Assembly: GCF_030867145.1 (NCBI RefSeq)
Contig: NC_134421.1
Location: 30,883,979 to 30,947,978 of the forward strand
Origin: Opisthocomus hoazin
Lineage: Eukaryota > Chordata > Aves > Opisthocomiformes > Opisthocomidae
DNA length: 64,000 nt
Direction: 5' to 3'
The position numbers and the translations under genes were made by a program. The notes under the pieces are model-generated. The model searched no databases, was not told the origin of the DNA, and saw nothing but the letters and a program-made list of their open reading frames with translations. Shown piece after piece: positions 13,101-28,100 of this stretch. The first letter of the stretch is position 1, and each line of letters begins with the position of its first letter.

Positions 13101-16100
13101 ATTGTGGAAAGGGACTGTATTTTCAACACCTGAATTTGTGCATTGTGAAATGTGAGCTCAGGTTGTCTTACTTAAAAGTTACTGATTGAGTTACAGGATG
13201 TTAAACAACAAGTGAGCTAAAATATTAAGCCCCAAACCACTGCTGATAAACACTGAAAAACTTGAAACACATTCTTTTTATTCGACCCTCCCTCTAGGCG
13301 TTCATACCCTGGCAGTTTCTGCTCCAGACACTGACTTCAATGACTTTTTGTGGTGTGATTTTCAGTACCTCTGGGGCAAATAAAGCTACAAAGAGAGCAG
13401 TAGCGCAAAGCATCATTTAGAGGCACAGTTCTCTTGGCTTTGCTGTTGTCTTTGTCAGAAATCCATGGCAAAATTTGTTGTTCATAGCTGGTAGCAGGAA
13501 GGGAGAAAACAGTATTTGTTATTATTGATTCTATGAATATAATTGTTCTGATGTTGTTGTTTCCTTGACCAAGTATTTCCACGGCAAAGTGTGTATCGTC
13601 CTCAGCTTGGGCCCATATTTAGCTTTTTGCTATGTTTCAGCACAAATTTCCCTGCAGGTACTAGTATCAAACTGTTCTTTTCAGAAGAAGAAAGACTGCT
13701 TACGGTATTGAGGTCCCTCCAGCGTAGCAGAGGCTGTCCTGACGCTGGATGAGGCTGTGTCTGCATCAGCAGCTGAATTACAATTTATTTTTTTCTATGT
13801 AGATTTTATCACGAGGGGAAAAGCCTGCTGTCTGTGTTCTGAGTGAGCTCATTCCTTCCACAGAGGGGAAGGTTACAAGTAGGGTGGTGTGGGATGTGAG
13901 GCTGACTGGTCAGGTGTCCTCACAGACCAAGATGGAGCTGTGCAAGGTGTCCCAGGATCTGCAGCACCCTGGCTTGGGTTCGCTAGCAAACCCCTCGAGC
14001 AGCCCGTGGCTGTGCGTGGGAGTAAGGAAGGGGAACAGTGAGTGTGGTGGCGTGTTTATAAATCCCGAAGTACACACACCTCTGCGACGCAAGATACTGC
14101 AAGCAAAGGGGTGAAGTGCAGGGAAACGCACCTGGGCTTTGGTCTTCGTGTCTGATTCTCTGGGACACAGCACTTCCTTCTGTTTTCATTGGTGATACCA
14201 ATGAAAAGCCTGTTTATGAAAATAAAAACATATGTATGATAGATAAGGATGTGTAAGGCCCTTAAAGCTGCTGTGATTTAGAAAGCAAGCTGTGAATTAT
14301 AGCTTCTCTTCTGTAAGAACAATCCTGACTTAGCACTTTCTTGTTGATTCCCATCACTAAGTCTTTTGTACGTACATATAAATAAACAAGTCAAAACTGG
14401 AAAGCCATTAGAAAAAGCCTGCGTAGCATTTTCGGTGAAACTTGGTTTTTAACTGGGAGTTTCTTTTGGGTGTGGGGGTGAGGAGAAAACCCCATTACTG
14501 TGATTCTGGTGTGTGTTCGACTGCCTAAGACTGCCATCAAATCTAATAACTTCTCAGTGAACTAAGGCAGATCTGTCCTCTAAGGCTTAAAGCAACTTTT
14601 GTTTTGTTTCAGCACCTGATGACTGCTGCTGTAGAAAACAGGCTTTTGTATTTGGTGTTGTGTAGGAAATGTGCCTTCTGGCTTCTGGATTGTGACATGC
14701 CTGTTTGGGGTTTTCTGCATTCTCTAGTCCTACAAATCTGCCTGTCCAGGTGCATCTTCCCTGTGGTCAAATAGTCTTCTGCATTATAGGTTTTCATTAG
14801 CCAAAACCCCCGTCACAGATGTGTTGGAAGGATTTCAAAAAGATGGGTTTCATGAACTGTGCACGGAAGTGCTTCTCTAAAGACATGAAAAGGTTTCTTT
14901 CTGTAAAGGCATGTAAAGTTTTCTTAGTGTAAACGTAAAATGAAATATCATTGTATTGCAGTATATAATTTTTTTAAAATACGGTCGCAAAAAAGAATCT
15001 CTGCAAAATGTAGTAGGTATAAACAAAAACCTGAAAAGACTGATTACCAGACCAAGACTAAAAGGAATCTCAGGTTTCTCACATAACCTGAAAACCAACC
15101 TAATGCCTCTATAACTTAGTGAAACTTCCCAAGATGTGTGTTTGTGACAGATGAATCAGTCCTGTCTTCGAGTTTCTGGGTATTGTAAGTTGTGGAAGGG
15201 TGAAGATAGGATTTAAAAAAAAAAAATCCAACACTGCTACAGAGAATTAATAAAAATTCTTTCAAAGCTCATAAAGTTTCCCCGCACAGTCCCCTAAGAA
15301 TGTGAAATCAAGCTGTTTCTCTGATAAATCTTTTCATTTTAGAGATCTAAGTACCAATTTGTCTTTCAAAATTCAGAACATGTTCAAACTGAAGCACAGA
15401 AGAGCTTTTAGTGTCTGTTTATGCAATTTATCTGCTGATGTAATGCCCTCTGGTGGGCTGAAGTTCTGAGGTACCCCTGCCAGAGCTGTGCAAGGCTTTT
15501 CCGTGGCGTGGATTATTCCTGAAACTCATGTATGACTTCATGTTTATCTGCCTTCTATCTGGAGGGCATGCAGCTGATGGCATTTTTACTTACTCAGATA
15601 AATGCATTGCGCAATTTGTTTTATTCCATTTATAAAAGCTTTATGCTACCACCAATCTCTTCAAAGAAAATGGATCATTGAGATTTTCTGTCTCATAACT
15701 GTAGCAGGTTATTTTTCCTTAACATATACTGAGAAGCGAGCATCCTCTTCTGTGGCACACAGCAGCTGCACAGCAGCACTGATGCCAGTTGTGACCCCCC
15801 TTTCCGGTCTCACGCATATACTGGCTACAGCCATTGTCTCACTTTGCTTTTTTGGATACTGAGAAGGTGTGGGGTTTGTACTGCAAGTCACTCACAGAAG
15901 ATAAATGTGGAATTTCAACAACTGTTTTAATATAAAGCCTTGCAGTTAGGCTTATGCAGCGTCAAGTTGAAAGTAGAAATTCAAGGCTTACATAATCAAC
16001 TTTTTTCATTTTCTTGCAAAAAATTGACTGGCGATCTTAATCAGTGTTTTAGATGTGCTTTCATGTAGGTGGTATTTAACAATTATTTCTAGGTACAGAA

Positions 16101-19100
16101 ATGAACAAACAAAAAAAGGCTTTATTGAGTGTTCTGCTCTGTGTGTGCATATATGCAGATAGGGGAGAATGAAAAGATAAAAGGACAAAAGTTTGCGCAC
16201 CATATTTACGACTCAGGTTATTGGATAGGGTGCAGCACCATCCAGATAGAGTGGACTGTTCTCACCTCTTAGCGGGTATTAAATTAGTTTATATTGTAGT
16301 AGCTGCTATGTTTTCAGCAGACGTGGTGGGCTGGTGTGTATATGTAGTTTGAAAATCCAATTTGCTTGCACTTTTCAATGCTAAACACAATTTGCAAATT
16401 TATTTCAAAGGGTAGCTCATATAAAATATTGTGTCTTCGTATCATTTGCAACAATGCTGTCTCTTTTTTTTAAGGTTTTGACAAAGGGAAAGATGATGTG
16501 TCGCAAAGCAAAGAGGATACAGCACATTCTATGTCAAAAAGCAAGGTAAGGAAAGCAGCCTCCAAATCTGGCTTCAAAATGTCAGTGTGCAAAGGAGTGG
16601 AGTGCATTTTTAATTAAATGCAAATGTATTTAACTTTTGTTGTAGATAATCTCGAAGATTACTCTTCAGATTGGGCAATAGATAAAGGTTAAAGGGAACT
16701 TCATAATATAGTTCTCAGGATGACATCACATGAAAATGTACAGTTAATGAAATGTGGAGTCTTCGCACAGTCATCTTGGGGTGCGATGTTGCCTCACTGA
16801 ATGTAACGATGGATGGAGGCCAACTCGTGCTATGGGACAGAATTTAAAATCCTTGTAAGCTGTAGATGAAGATGCTGTTCATTGAGCTGTATCAAATCTT
16901 CTTACAAGAATGTTAAAGAAACTGTACTTGGAAAAGATTTAGTTTAATGGTTTAAGTTGCAAGAGTTAAACATGGTTAAGTGTAATCTGTTGTCCTGTCT
17001 GTTGCAAGGGCTTTTCTGTATCTCAGAATTCAGGTATCAAGGCCCGTTTTGTTGAGGCAATGAGAGTGCAAAGGAAAGCAGGCTAAGTAGAATATTAAAC
17101 TAGGTATAATTGCTATGCATGTTTATGCTTTCTGGTAGTCTTGATAACAGAAATGAAAAAGGCAGAAGCCAGGCAAAATTCATAATCATCATAGCGTAGT
17201 GCCAAGATGGAAAAGGCTCACTGAGATGCAGTGAAAACAGAGCACATGCAAAGTGGAGTTGGGAGATGGGCACTTCAGTCGCCAAAACCATAGCAGCTTG
17301 GGTGGCTAAACTTTAAAAAGGAAGAAAACATGGACTATACCTGAGCAGTCAAAAAGACTCTTTTTATGTAGTGATCCCAGGTCCTTTCTCTCTAGACCTA
17401 TGTTTTTTTCTGATTACAATTATGGACATGAATAGTTTGTGGTAGCATTCTTACCCAGATTAAAATGTTCTTTTCTGATGGTATTGAAATAGTATGCACA
17501 TGATGAGAGGTTTGTGTAAAAAGTCATTGTAGTAGCGTAGAGAAAGATCTACCATCTCTATCATGCTTTCCCAAATCCTTTTCAATTTATAGGTTACAAT
17601 TGTAGAAGCTGTCAGTTTTAGGGCATCGTATAGGTCACTCTGATGCAACCTTCAGTAGTTGTTGCCTTGTTGCAACTCTTAAAGTGCGTGAATGTTTTGG
17701 TCAGCAAAAGTGCCTACCATGTCAATGCACTAAATTTGTATCTAAGGGTTTTTATATATTTAGAATGTGGAATTCCAGGAAAAAATATGTTTTCAAATGG
17801 GTGTCTCATACAACAGGAGTCTCTTTCTCTCAAGACATTAAGGGAAACGGGGGAGACGCCGCTTCTCCCCGCTTCCGCACACAGCCCGTCCCGTAGCCCT
17901 GCCGCAAGGGCAGCACCGCAGTCTGCCCCAGCCGGCCCTGGGCACGGCCAGGCGCACCCCCGGGGGACGGGGGGACTGCACTCGAGGGCTTGTAACAGAC
18001 TTTTCTGTGATATTTCATGTGTGTCAGAGCCTTAAAGAGAAACATTAGAGAGATGGAAGGAAATCAAAGTGGCTTAAAGATTAGAGCAGCGTTTCCCTGC
18101 TTAAATGGCGTCACCAGAATTGCACTGGGGTGAGCAGGTTAGTTTCTGCGGCTGACACTGCAGTTGTGTGGCCTGTAGCCAAGCATTTCAAGCTGTTGGT
18201 GTCTTAACGTCTGGCTTGGAATCACAAATCATTGTGTCTTTCAGCTTTACTGCATCCTAGAGCCTCACTTGTCAGGGAGGTCAGGGAAGCATACTTTACC
18301 ATCCAGCTTGCTTCTGATCGAAATATTTACGTCGGTCCAGAAACCTCTAAATCATTTTTGACTTGGAAATCAAGTTAATACTGTCTCTTTTAACTTGGAT
18401 TTATTTCAGACTCTATTAATCATTTATCTTTGACTATCCAATTTGGCTTTTCTCTTCCTTGTATTTTTTTTTCTTGGTTCTTGTCTGTCTTAATTCTTTG
18501 TGTGCTTCGCCATTACTTTTGTTTGTGTCTTTCTGCTACTGAAGACAAGGTGAATGTTCCTACTTCTGCTAATATTTTTCTGCATCCTTATTTTTGCCGT
18601 TACTGCATGTGGGGCTTGATAAGAGTAGTGATTACTTTATAACCCACAAATAAACTTCAGGCTAACAGAAGATGGTAACTGTCACAGCTGTGGAGGTAAA
18701 GTAGCAGCCCTGCTATTTAAGTAAGGGTGGAAAAGCAGTGATGAGACTTGCCCAGAATCTGGTACTGAATGTACCTCGCAGGGAGTTGCAGAAAGGTCTC
18801 TTAAAATGTTTTCTACTGTTAAGTTTTGATCCTGTTCACTTTGTGGGGATGTGACAATGAGACAGTTACTAGCTTAAAAAGATACGAATCACAGATCTGC
18901 CTCATAATCTGTTGGACAGGTAAGCGTGTACCTTTATTCAGTGTCATATTAGCAAGCTTTAAAACTGAGATACTGAGAAGATGAGTTTTTGTAACCTTTA
19001 ATACTTACTGGTTTGGGGCTTTTATATGCATGACCTTTAGATTGCATTAGCTTTCTGTTAGTGAACAACTAGAATATTTATGAATGTTTTACTTAAGTTG

Positions 19101-22100
19101 CTCCATTATAGCTTGCATAATGAGTTCATTACCTCTTCTTATGTGACAGTGATAAGCATTTTTCCCTCTTCTGTTATTACATTTAAAGTACTACATTTCC
19201 TTTAACTTCTAGACTGAGGAATTGAATTTCACATCATATGGTTGTCTTAAAAGCTAAGTTTTGAGGGGTAATAACATATCTTTAATATAAAATGAAGAGG
19301 TTTCCTTCATTTTTCAAAGATGTATATGGAATTTAGAAAACATTTACTTACCATTGAAATGATTTTGAGATAAAATTGTTTTTTGCCAGTTATTGCACAT
19401 ATCTTATTGACACTAGCTATCTGAGTAGACTCCTGTAAAGTCTTCATTCTGAATTAAGGGCATCAAAGTAGGATCAAAGTTAACTTGCTTTGTTCCACTT
19501 GTGAATCTTTAATTTTGATTTATTTGGTTTGAGCAACTTATGTGTTAAGAAGAGTGCTCAAGTGAGCTGCTTTTATTACTGCAGTAAGTTTTCTCAAAAC
19601 TTGCGTATTTTTCAACTGTCATTTTGTAGTATTCCAAAATGGAAATTTGGTGAATAGATTTAGCATTGTAAGCGGAGCTTTGAAACGACTAGTCAGAAAT
19701 GAATAGCTTGAGAATTTGAGAAGCAGTTTTCATAAACTGCCCTTGAATTTACACAGTCTAGAAGGTTACATTGACCTTTTCCTTTTCCTTTCTTCTGGGC
19801 AGAAGCTTTGGGTCCATCAGGCTTATATTTCAGTGCACAAAGAAATGCAGCTCTTCGTAATGTATCTGAAATTTATATGTAGTGAATACCTGCTCAGTGT
19901 TCTCTGAGTTGCAAGAGGAAGGACATGATAACTCTGTGAGAGACTCCTCTTTTTTTTTTTCTTTTTTTGAGCTCAGTATCCCAGGATGAACCTTTGGTGG
20001 CTCTAGTTCCCTTTCAACTTGTAGGCAACAGATGCCAAGGAATAACCTTTGAACCTTACAAGATGTGGGGAGAGGCGGGAGGGAGAAATCATGTGGTGCT
20101 GAGGCAGCATATTGTTCTGCCATGAACAAGGACTTGGGTTTCATGGACAAACCTGAGACTCGTCCCCCCATCTATCAACACTGTGAGCTTCTTGAAGATG
20201 ACTTGCGAAAAGTAATCAGAGCGTGGAATTAGGGAGGAAGGAGCAGGACGAGTGCCATTGGTGGTCAGTTGTACTCTGATAATTCGTAGAACAGTGAATC
20301 CTAGATTGGAGAGGCTGTATTTTGCTTCATGGGTCACGGGGTAAGTGCCTCTATAGCAATCCATTCAGAGGAGCTGTCAGGTTATGAATGAAGAAATTGG
20401 AATTTGTATGTCACAAGAGCCTGGGAATGACTCCTGTATTTCAGTACTGGGATTCTGCTAAAACCTCTCTGCTCAAATAATGCCTGACTAGTCAAGACTG
20501 CAACGTATGAAGTAACGGGCTACATGAGCTAAATATTTACTGTATATAGTTCATTTGCTTCTGGAAGAATCTCAGACTTCTTTGCCATAAAACCCTTATG
20601 AAAAAAGACTCCATAAATAGGTGGTGAACAGCTCATGTTACAAGTTCTGGTTTGTTTTTTTGTCAAGTGGGAGAAACGTTAGAGAAGTGAGTGGGAATGG
20701 AAACCTTGCAAACATAACTGTGTACTTCAAACACTTTCTAAAGTGCCTACGACAGTATTATATCCTTGTATCTATACTTGTCATTTATTTATTATGCATT
20801 TTGTGACTTTCAGTCTGAATCCAAGCTTTTCAATGGCTCTGAAAAGGACATCTCATTATCTTCAAGCAAGCTTACAAAAAAAGAATCTCTCAAGGTGAAT
20901 TAATTTCCAAGTAACTTCTCATGGACTGTAAATGCATTCACACAGTTTTACCATATTCTCTAACGAGAAGACAAAAATGCCAAGTAGTGATGAGACCTCT
21001 ATGAAATATTGAAGTATTGTGAGAAGTAGTGGTGTTGAGTCTCTTCAAATCTTATTGTCCTATTACTTGGTTATGGGCTTCTATAACGCAGTCTTTAAGA
21101 TGGCACAAGATTGTAGGGTAACTCGGAATATTATAGGATAATTGAGGTTGGCAGGGACCTCAGGACATCTACATGCAATGGAATCATAGAATGGTAAGGG
21201 TTGGAAGGGACCTTAAAGATCATCTGGGTCCAACCCCCCTGCCATGAGCAGGGACGTCTTCCAGTAAACCAGGTTGCTAAACTGAGTTATCAAATGAATG
21301 ACAAACTGAATTATCAAAGCTACAGTTTGCATGTAGTACCTGTGGTTTTTCTATTGCCTTCTTTCCCCTGTGTTGTAACAAGACCTAAATCTGCTGTTTG
21401 GCAGGAGAAACATAAAATTATTTGCCTCTGAAAGAGGGAGATGCATTCCTGCAAATTTCTGCTAGAGAGGGAAAATAGTTGGTGGGTAAAGACTACTGAT
21501 CAGATAACAAACCTGTAAATCTGAATCTGGCCCAGATTTAGTTTTGTATTTTACACTAGGAAAGGAAGGGGACGAGGGGAGTTGTTGTTTGCTTGGTTGG
21601 TTCCCCCCCTGTGATTCTAATGGGAGTTTCAAAGTCCTCAATCTTAAAAATAAATTGCTGAAGAACCTGAAGTTGGTTACGTGGTAGCTGCTGTTGAAAC
21701 AGGGCATGAAATAGTTGTTCACACCTTGAAGTCCAATACTGTGTTTTAAAGCTACTTCTCTGTATCTGTGTTGCAAATTGAATTTAGGAGGTTTTTCCTC
21801 AGCGGGCATTGATAGGTGTCTTTTAGTGCTCCGATTACTGGCTTATGGCTGTGGCATTGTAAATATTTTTTTTATTATTTACAGGTTCAAAAGAAAAATT
21901 ACAGAGAAGAAAAGAAGAGAGCTACGAAAGAATTACTTAGCACTATCACAGACCCGTCAGTTATTGTTATGGCTGACTGGTTGAAGGTCAGAATCCAAGT
22001 GTGAAACCTGAGTTGACGACGTAGCAGCTGCTTGCTGCTTTCTGACCAGAATAGAAAAGGCTCAATCTTTTACTTACTGTTAATGTTTTTCTACAGAGCA

Positions 22101-25100
22101 CAGCAGGCACTAATTGCATCCCAGCGTCTCTGTGCTCAGATTCCTAGGGGAATAATGGAGGAACCTAGCTCCCACTTACTGCAGTCACCATAGTCACATG
22201 CATCTTGTGTGTATACCCGTTAACTTCAGATGAGCTGGCTTCACGATTCTTATTCTGTCCTTTTTATTTTACACTTTGAATTGAAGCTCTGTTACATCTG
22301 TAACAATAGCGAAAGTGGTTCAGTTGTATTAGATACTTGAATACAGATTTCTTTGTGTGTTTCTTTCTGGTAATTCTCCTTTTCTCACTGAAGAACTACT
22401 GTCCTCTAATACTGGTGCAAAAGGTGACGAATTAATTTCTCAAAGATAGCAGTCAGTGTCATCGACAGTAGTGCAGTTTATATATTTGTATATAACTCCT
22501 TAAATTTGAAATGTATTCCTTGGAAATTGTTCAAGAAAAAAGATCTGTTACCCATTTTTATAGTTAGCTCCAAACAGTAGCATGTCTGGAAAAAGTTTTT
22601 CCAGTTTTTGCAAAAGTCAGTGTAAACAGACTAAAACCTTGCTCAGAGGTAAAACTGGCATTCAGTCCTACAGATGCAAAAATAATTAAGATCCAGAGCT
22701 GACATTCAGTCTAATCAGATATGCAAGTTCAGAGACTTGAAAGGATCTTATGTTTCACATACGGGTTGAAGCTAACAGCTGTTACAAGAGGTTTTGTCTA
22801 AGAAATTTAAATATATCTGAGTTAAGTTGTAAATACCCTACATTTCTTAACTGATGTCTGCCCTGCTTTCGAGAAGCTCTGTTTCCCAAGATTATGTTGT
22901 CTTCATGTTAGTGATAACATATGTTCCAGATAGGAAAATTCATGAAGGTTTCAGATAAATTGCCATACTTCCCATATCTGGATGTGTTTATACCCATTTG
23001 TAGAATAAGTATTCATTAAGAAAGAATAGAAGAGTGAGCATTGAAATTGTACTGTTGTATTGTCTTTGATAAATGTGGGTAAACTTTTGATAAACCTGAA
23101 AAACTTTGATTGAAATAGAAACTATTAAGTATTTTAAATTTAGATTTTCATTTTTGTTAAGGGGGATGGTTTTGGTACTGGCTTCACTGAGCTATAATTA
23201 TTTTTCTTCTAGATTCGTGGTACCTTGAAAAGCTGGACTAAACTGTGGTGTGTACTGAAACCAGGAGTGTTGCTTGTTTACAAAACCCCTAAAAATGGCC
23301 AGTGGGTAGGAACGGTGCTCCTGAACGCTTGTGAACTCATTGAGAGGCCTTCTAAAAAAGATGGCTTTTGTTTCAAGCTCTTTCATCCTTTGGAGCAGTC
23401 CATATGGGCTATAAAGGTTAGTGGCAGCGTATGTGGTTCTTAATGGATAACTAGCATTAGCCAGCTACGAGTAAAGGCAACCTTAATGAAAAGCTGAACT
23501 GCATTTTCTGTTATAACTTTAATGGTTTGTTTATGCTGAATGTAAGCCTTCAACATCTAGTACTCTTCACCATAAAAAGTATATGATTTATGCTGTTCTA
23601 TATACCCAAATAGCTTCAGAAGTGTGGTGTGTAGAAGGATGCTGTTAAAGAGGTTAATGCCATCACTGGCAATCATATAAATGGAAGGAATGAGTGTATA
23701 ATGTCTTATTTTACATCAGTCGCATCTGAGAAATTGAGGAGGGAAGTGATTTGCCAAAATGAAAGAGTTGAGATGTGTTACAAACATTTCTCGGCTTCCA
23801 GCCCTGTATTCCTGCAATAAAATGTCAGCCTAGTTCAATTTGCTTCTAAGAGTAGAATCTCAGATGACTTGCTTGTGCAGTAATAGCTTATATTGCAACT
23901 TATTAGCCAACTGTGTTCCTTTTTGACTACAATTTTAGAAAGATAAATGTTTTCCTTCAGTTCTGATGTCTGTTTGCTTTGTCATACATGGCATAATATT
24001 GTGAGCAGCTCTTATCTGTAAGTGTTGAAAAGCACAGTGTGTTCTGCACCGCAAAGGTTTATTTCAGGTTCTCCTAAGAATGTTTAATGTTTGCTATTAC
24101 TCATTTTTTATACTCTAGTAAACAAACTATTGTAGTCTTTGTTTTGTGCTTGCATATGGAGAGGGGGTGTGGAAGCACAGCACAAGTGCTTTTTACCTCC
24201 TGAAATGACATCTTACTTTAGATTAAATTACTGTACAATATTAGGACCCTTGTCATAATAAGTTAATTATGCCCCCTGCAACGTACATCTTCAGATAGAT
24301 ACTAATGGTGAGATTGTGTCCAGTGAATCATAAATTGAAGCAGATGTACTGTCACATCTGTAGAATATGCTGCATTCATTTTTGTCTTCCTTATCTCAGA
24401 CTGGGAAGTCAGACAGCTGGAATAATTCCTGGTGTTTGTTTGCGGTCTTTCTGAATTGTTACCATTATCAGCGTTATCTACACTTACCGAACTTAGATCA
24501 AATCTTTTGTAGTTGCTTATGAACAATTTTATTTTGATATTGCTTAGGAGAAGGTTTCGCTAATTAGCGGTGATCTCAGATTTGCAGAACACAAACTTCA
24601 TATCCTTGTTCAAAGCTATAGGGTTTGGTGTTAATGTGATTTAATTATTTATGATCGTGTATACATACCTTGCAAAGTGGTGGCCTGTCTGCAGAAGATC
24701 ACAAATCAGTCTTATATTTCTTTATTGCTTGGCAATGCGAAATGGATTTGTTTGTTTTTTTAACTAGATATTTAGAATTTAGAGGACATGCCCCACCAGA
24801 TTTTTACTTTTTTAAGGTAGGTCAAATGTTGAACCTGAACAAGTTGATATTGTCCATTCTAAATGTGCTGAGAGCTGGAGTGGCGTTTGTTCATTTTGGT
24901 ATGGCTATTTGCAGTTGAGAATTACTGGATTTAATTAGATGAAAGGCCTTGAAGTTTGAAACCCTTTTTTGCCTTGTGTACCTAGTCAGTGATAACATCT
25001 TAGTTACAGATTTATTATCATGAGGCAAACTTTCATAAGCACAATAGCAATTGACTGATTTACAGAGTAGATTTACTGTAACGAGCCGAAAGTCTAAGGC

Positions 25101-28100
25101 AAAATGAGCCTTGTTTGCAGTCAGTGCAGGAAGATGACATTGCAAGAAACATTTACACATGTTTAAGTACTGCAGAAGATTTTCTCACTCGAACACGCTT
25201 CCCGTAGTGTGTCCTGGCAGACTGCAAATTCTCTTCTGCAGTAGTTTGTGGCCAGTCACTTCACATGCTCCTTTAAGCCTGTTGCTGTGGTCTTTGGTGT
25301 TCCTCCTGCACTCTGAGGTAGCTGATGCACTGCGCCTTGTTCTGTCTTCCTCGTGTGCCTGGTCCTGATGCCATTCCAGTTTTCTAAAATTAGTAACTAG
25401 AAAAGTTACTGCAAATAATTTTTCAGAGTAAATTTAGTCAAGTGTGACTGCTTATCAGTTTTTATTGCTTTCTCTGAATGTTCATGGCATTTGAGTTTTA
25501 TTGGCATGAATATTCTGTAGGATGTAAACTGCAAAGTTTTTTAATCTAGTGGAATTTTTAACTTGCCCTTTATCTTATATTGGAGTAGTTGTACCGTCAT
25601 TCTGTCAAGAACAGACATTTCAAATAAAGTCACCTTACAAATGGAAACTAATGTCTCTCTTGTACAGAACACTAACAAGCTGAAAACTGGATTTTGAAGC
25701 CGTAATGAGTGATATCAAAGAAAAATGTCGAGTGCTTTTGGAACAATAATCAATTAGAGGAAATCAAGATCCACGAGCAGTCATTCCAAAATAAGTCAAC
25801 CTACTTAAATGTTTGCTGCAAATTATTCATTTGGTTTCAGTGCGTTGTCAAAGCACCCAGGGTAGTATAGCTTTCTTGCATTAAAAAAAAAAAAAAAACA
25901 AACGAAGAAAACAGAAAAACACCAAACACCAAAACCACACTTCGTCTCTAAATTATAGTTGTTTGGTACAGAGTAAGTAGTGCACCCTGCACGCCTACAG
26001 TATAACCCTAAAGGGGAGATGTCTGCCCTTAGTCCTCGTCCTGTGACCTGAGAGTTCCGAGGACTTGGGATGGCTGTGCCATCACACGGTACTGCAGTCC
26101 CCTCTGCCAGCCCTGCCCGGTGCTCTCCCTCCCCGGGGCTGGTGGGAGCGAGACCTATGCCCTGCCCGCTCGCCCGCGGGGCCAGGGCTGCTCACGCGTG
26201 GGGATCTCTCCTAATCCCTCTGTTGCTGCTTCACCCAGCTCTTCTCGTAGGAGCACCTTTCCGCTCGCTCAGAGGGGGACTGAGGTTTGGAGTCTTGTTT
26301 CTAACACCCCAAGCTGCTGTTGGTCCATGCTGACTGTGTGGGAGTTTCTGAACATCATTTACACCAGCACTAGCTTGCCTGTATTGGTACTTAAGTGCCA
26401 CCAAGACTTCTTGTTACCCGCCTCTCGCCCTCAGAAACGTTCTGGCTGTTTCATTTGCTTGCTTCCAAAATATCTGCCTTTATCTGCTTTTGCTCAAAAC
26501 TTCTGCTGGCTTTCCTATTCCCTCTTCTAAGCCTTGTACTGGCTTTTCATTAGTCTTCTCTAGGGGAAATCGGTCAAGAGCAAAATGTGTTAACTGATCC
26601 GTTAGGCAGGCTTAACCCAGCTTTCAATGATAGCTTCAAGTATGTTTAATACAGCCCTCTTTGCCTGTCAGTTGTCTTAAAGTTACCATAGGTAAACCTT
26701 TTTTGAAGGGGATTTAAAATGGTTGTTTAATGTTTTATTCCAAAATGAAGCTTAACAGAAATGGAAAGGTCTTTTGGATTTTTTTTTTCTTTTAATTTGT
26801 GAAATAGTGAAAATTAAACTTTGGCATTTGACATCCTCTCTTTGTCTTTTGGCTGAACATAATGTCATGGTGTCCTGCTGATGCCCTTTATAGGGAGTCT
26901 TAAGCATCTAAATGTCTTTTATGGACCTAGGCAGCATCATCTTTTTTGTTTTCTTACTTAAATGCCAAGCCTACAGTTAGGCACCTAAATATCATGTGGA
27001 ATTGACTACTGGATAGGTAGAGAGGTGGAAGGGGAAGGAGGGAGGGAGAAAGGATTAATGGGTTCCTATAGCCATCCACAGTGTTTGGGTGGGAGGAGTT
27101 ATTTCACAGAATCACAGAATCACAGAATAGTAGGGGTTGGAAGGGACCTCTGTGGGTCATCTAGTCCAACCCCCCTGCCGAAGCAGGGTCACCTACAGTA
27201 GGCTGCACAGGATCTTGTCCAGGCGGATCTTGAATATCTCCAGAGAAGGAGACTCCACAACCTCCCTGGGCAGCCTGTTCCAGTGCTCCGTCACCCTCAG
27301 AGGGAAGAAGTTCCTCCTCATGTTCAGACGGAACTTCCTGTGCCCCAGTTTGTGCCCATTGCCCCTTGTCCTGTCACTGGGCACCACTGAAAAGAGCTTG
27401 GCCCCATCCTCCTGACACCCACCCTTCAGATTTCCATTTTATTTAAATATCGATTGACTCATCTGTCTTCTGAAGACAGGCCAAAGTCATGCATTTCTGG
27501 AGCATAGGATGCTGCTGAGACACCAAACACGTTGCTATATAAAATAGGCATGAAGTGGATCACTGAAGAGGGCCTCCTGTTCTTTGCAGGGGTTTGGCTT
27601 GCCCTCGTGTCTCTCTGTGCTGCGAACCATGGCATCCTCGTAAGAATTGAGAGGAACCTTTGCTCTCTTCAAGAGCAATGGGACTGGAGGGGAGCCAGTT
27701 GCTGTACGAATGTGGGGTCTTCTACTAGGCAGCATTTGTTGTAAATCAGCTCTCTTAAACCATCCCACAGACATGCCTTTTGTTTTGCTTGCTTTCAATC
27801 TTACCTCTTCAGCTGGAATACCGAGCTGCAGAGGAGTAGCTTGTCCCTTGTGATCTGTGTACACCTATCTGTAGGAATCCCCAGACAGTAAGGGTGACAC
27901 CCCGTGGTGTTCCTTTTGATGCTTTTGTCATCTTGCTATAAGTAGCATCAGCAGAGCGTTTCCAAGTTACTGTGACAAATCTGATTTACAAAAAAAAAAA
28001 AAAAACACCAGAAATTATTTTAATCCCAAAGACCGTTCTTTTTAAAATGGGGTTGAATTGGGAGCTATACTTAGAATGAAGTCTTTGAAGAAGAAATCCC

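Noticed and set aside
15602..15862. Hydrophobic small + open frame that could look like a membrane protein
   Set aside because: T-rich intronic DNA translates to hydrophobic residues. No start context or homology.
26120..26530. 136-residue + open frame in an OSBPL8 intron
   Set aside because: It follows a GC-rich patch but has no family resemblance or splice signals; shadows in other frames are equally open.
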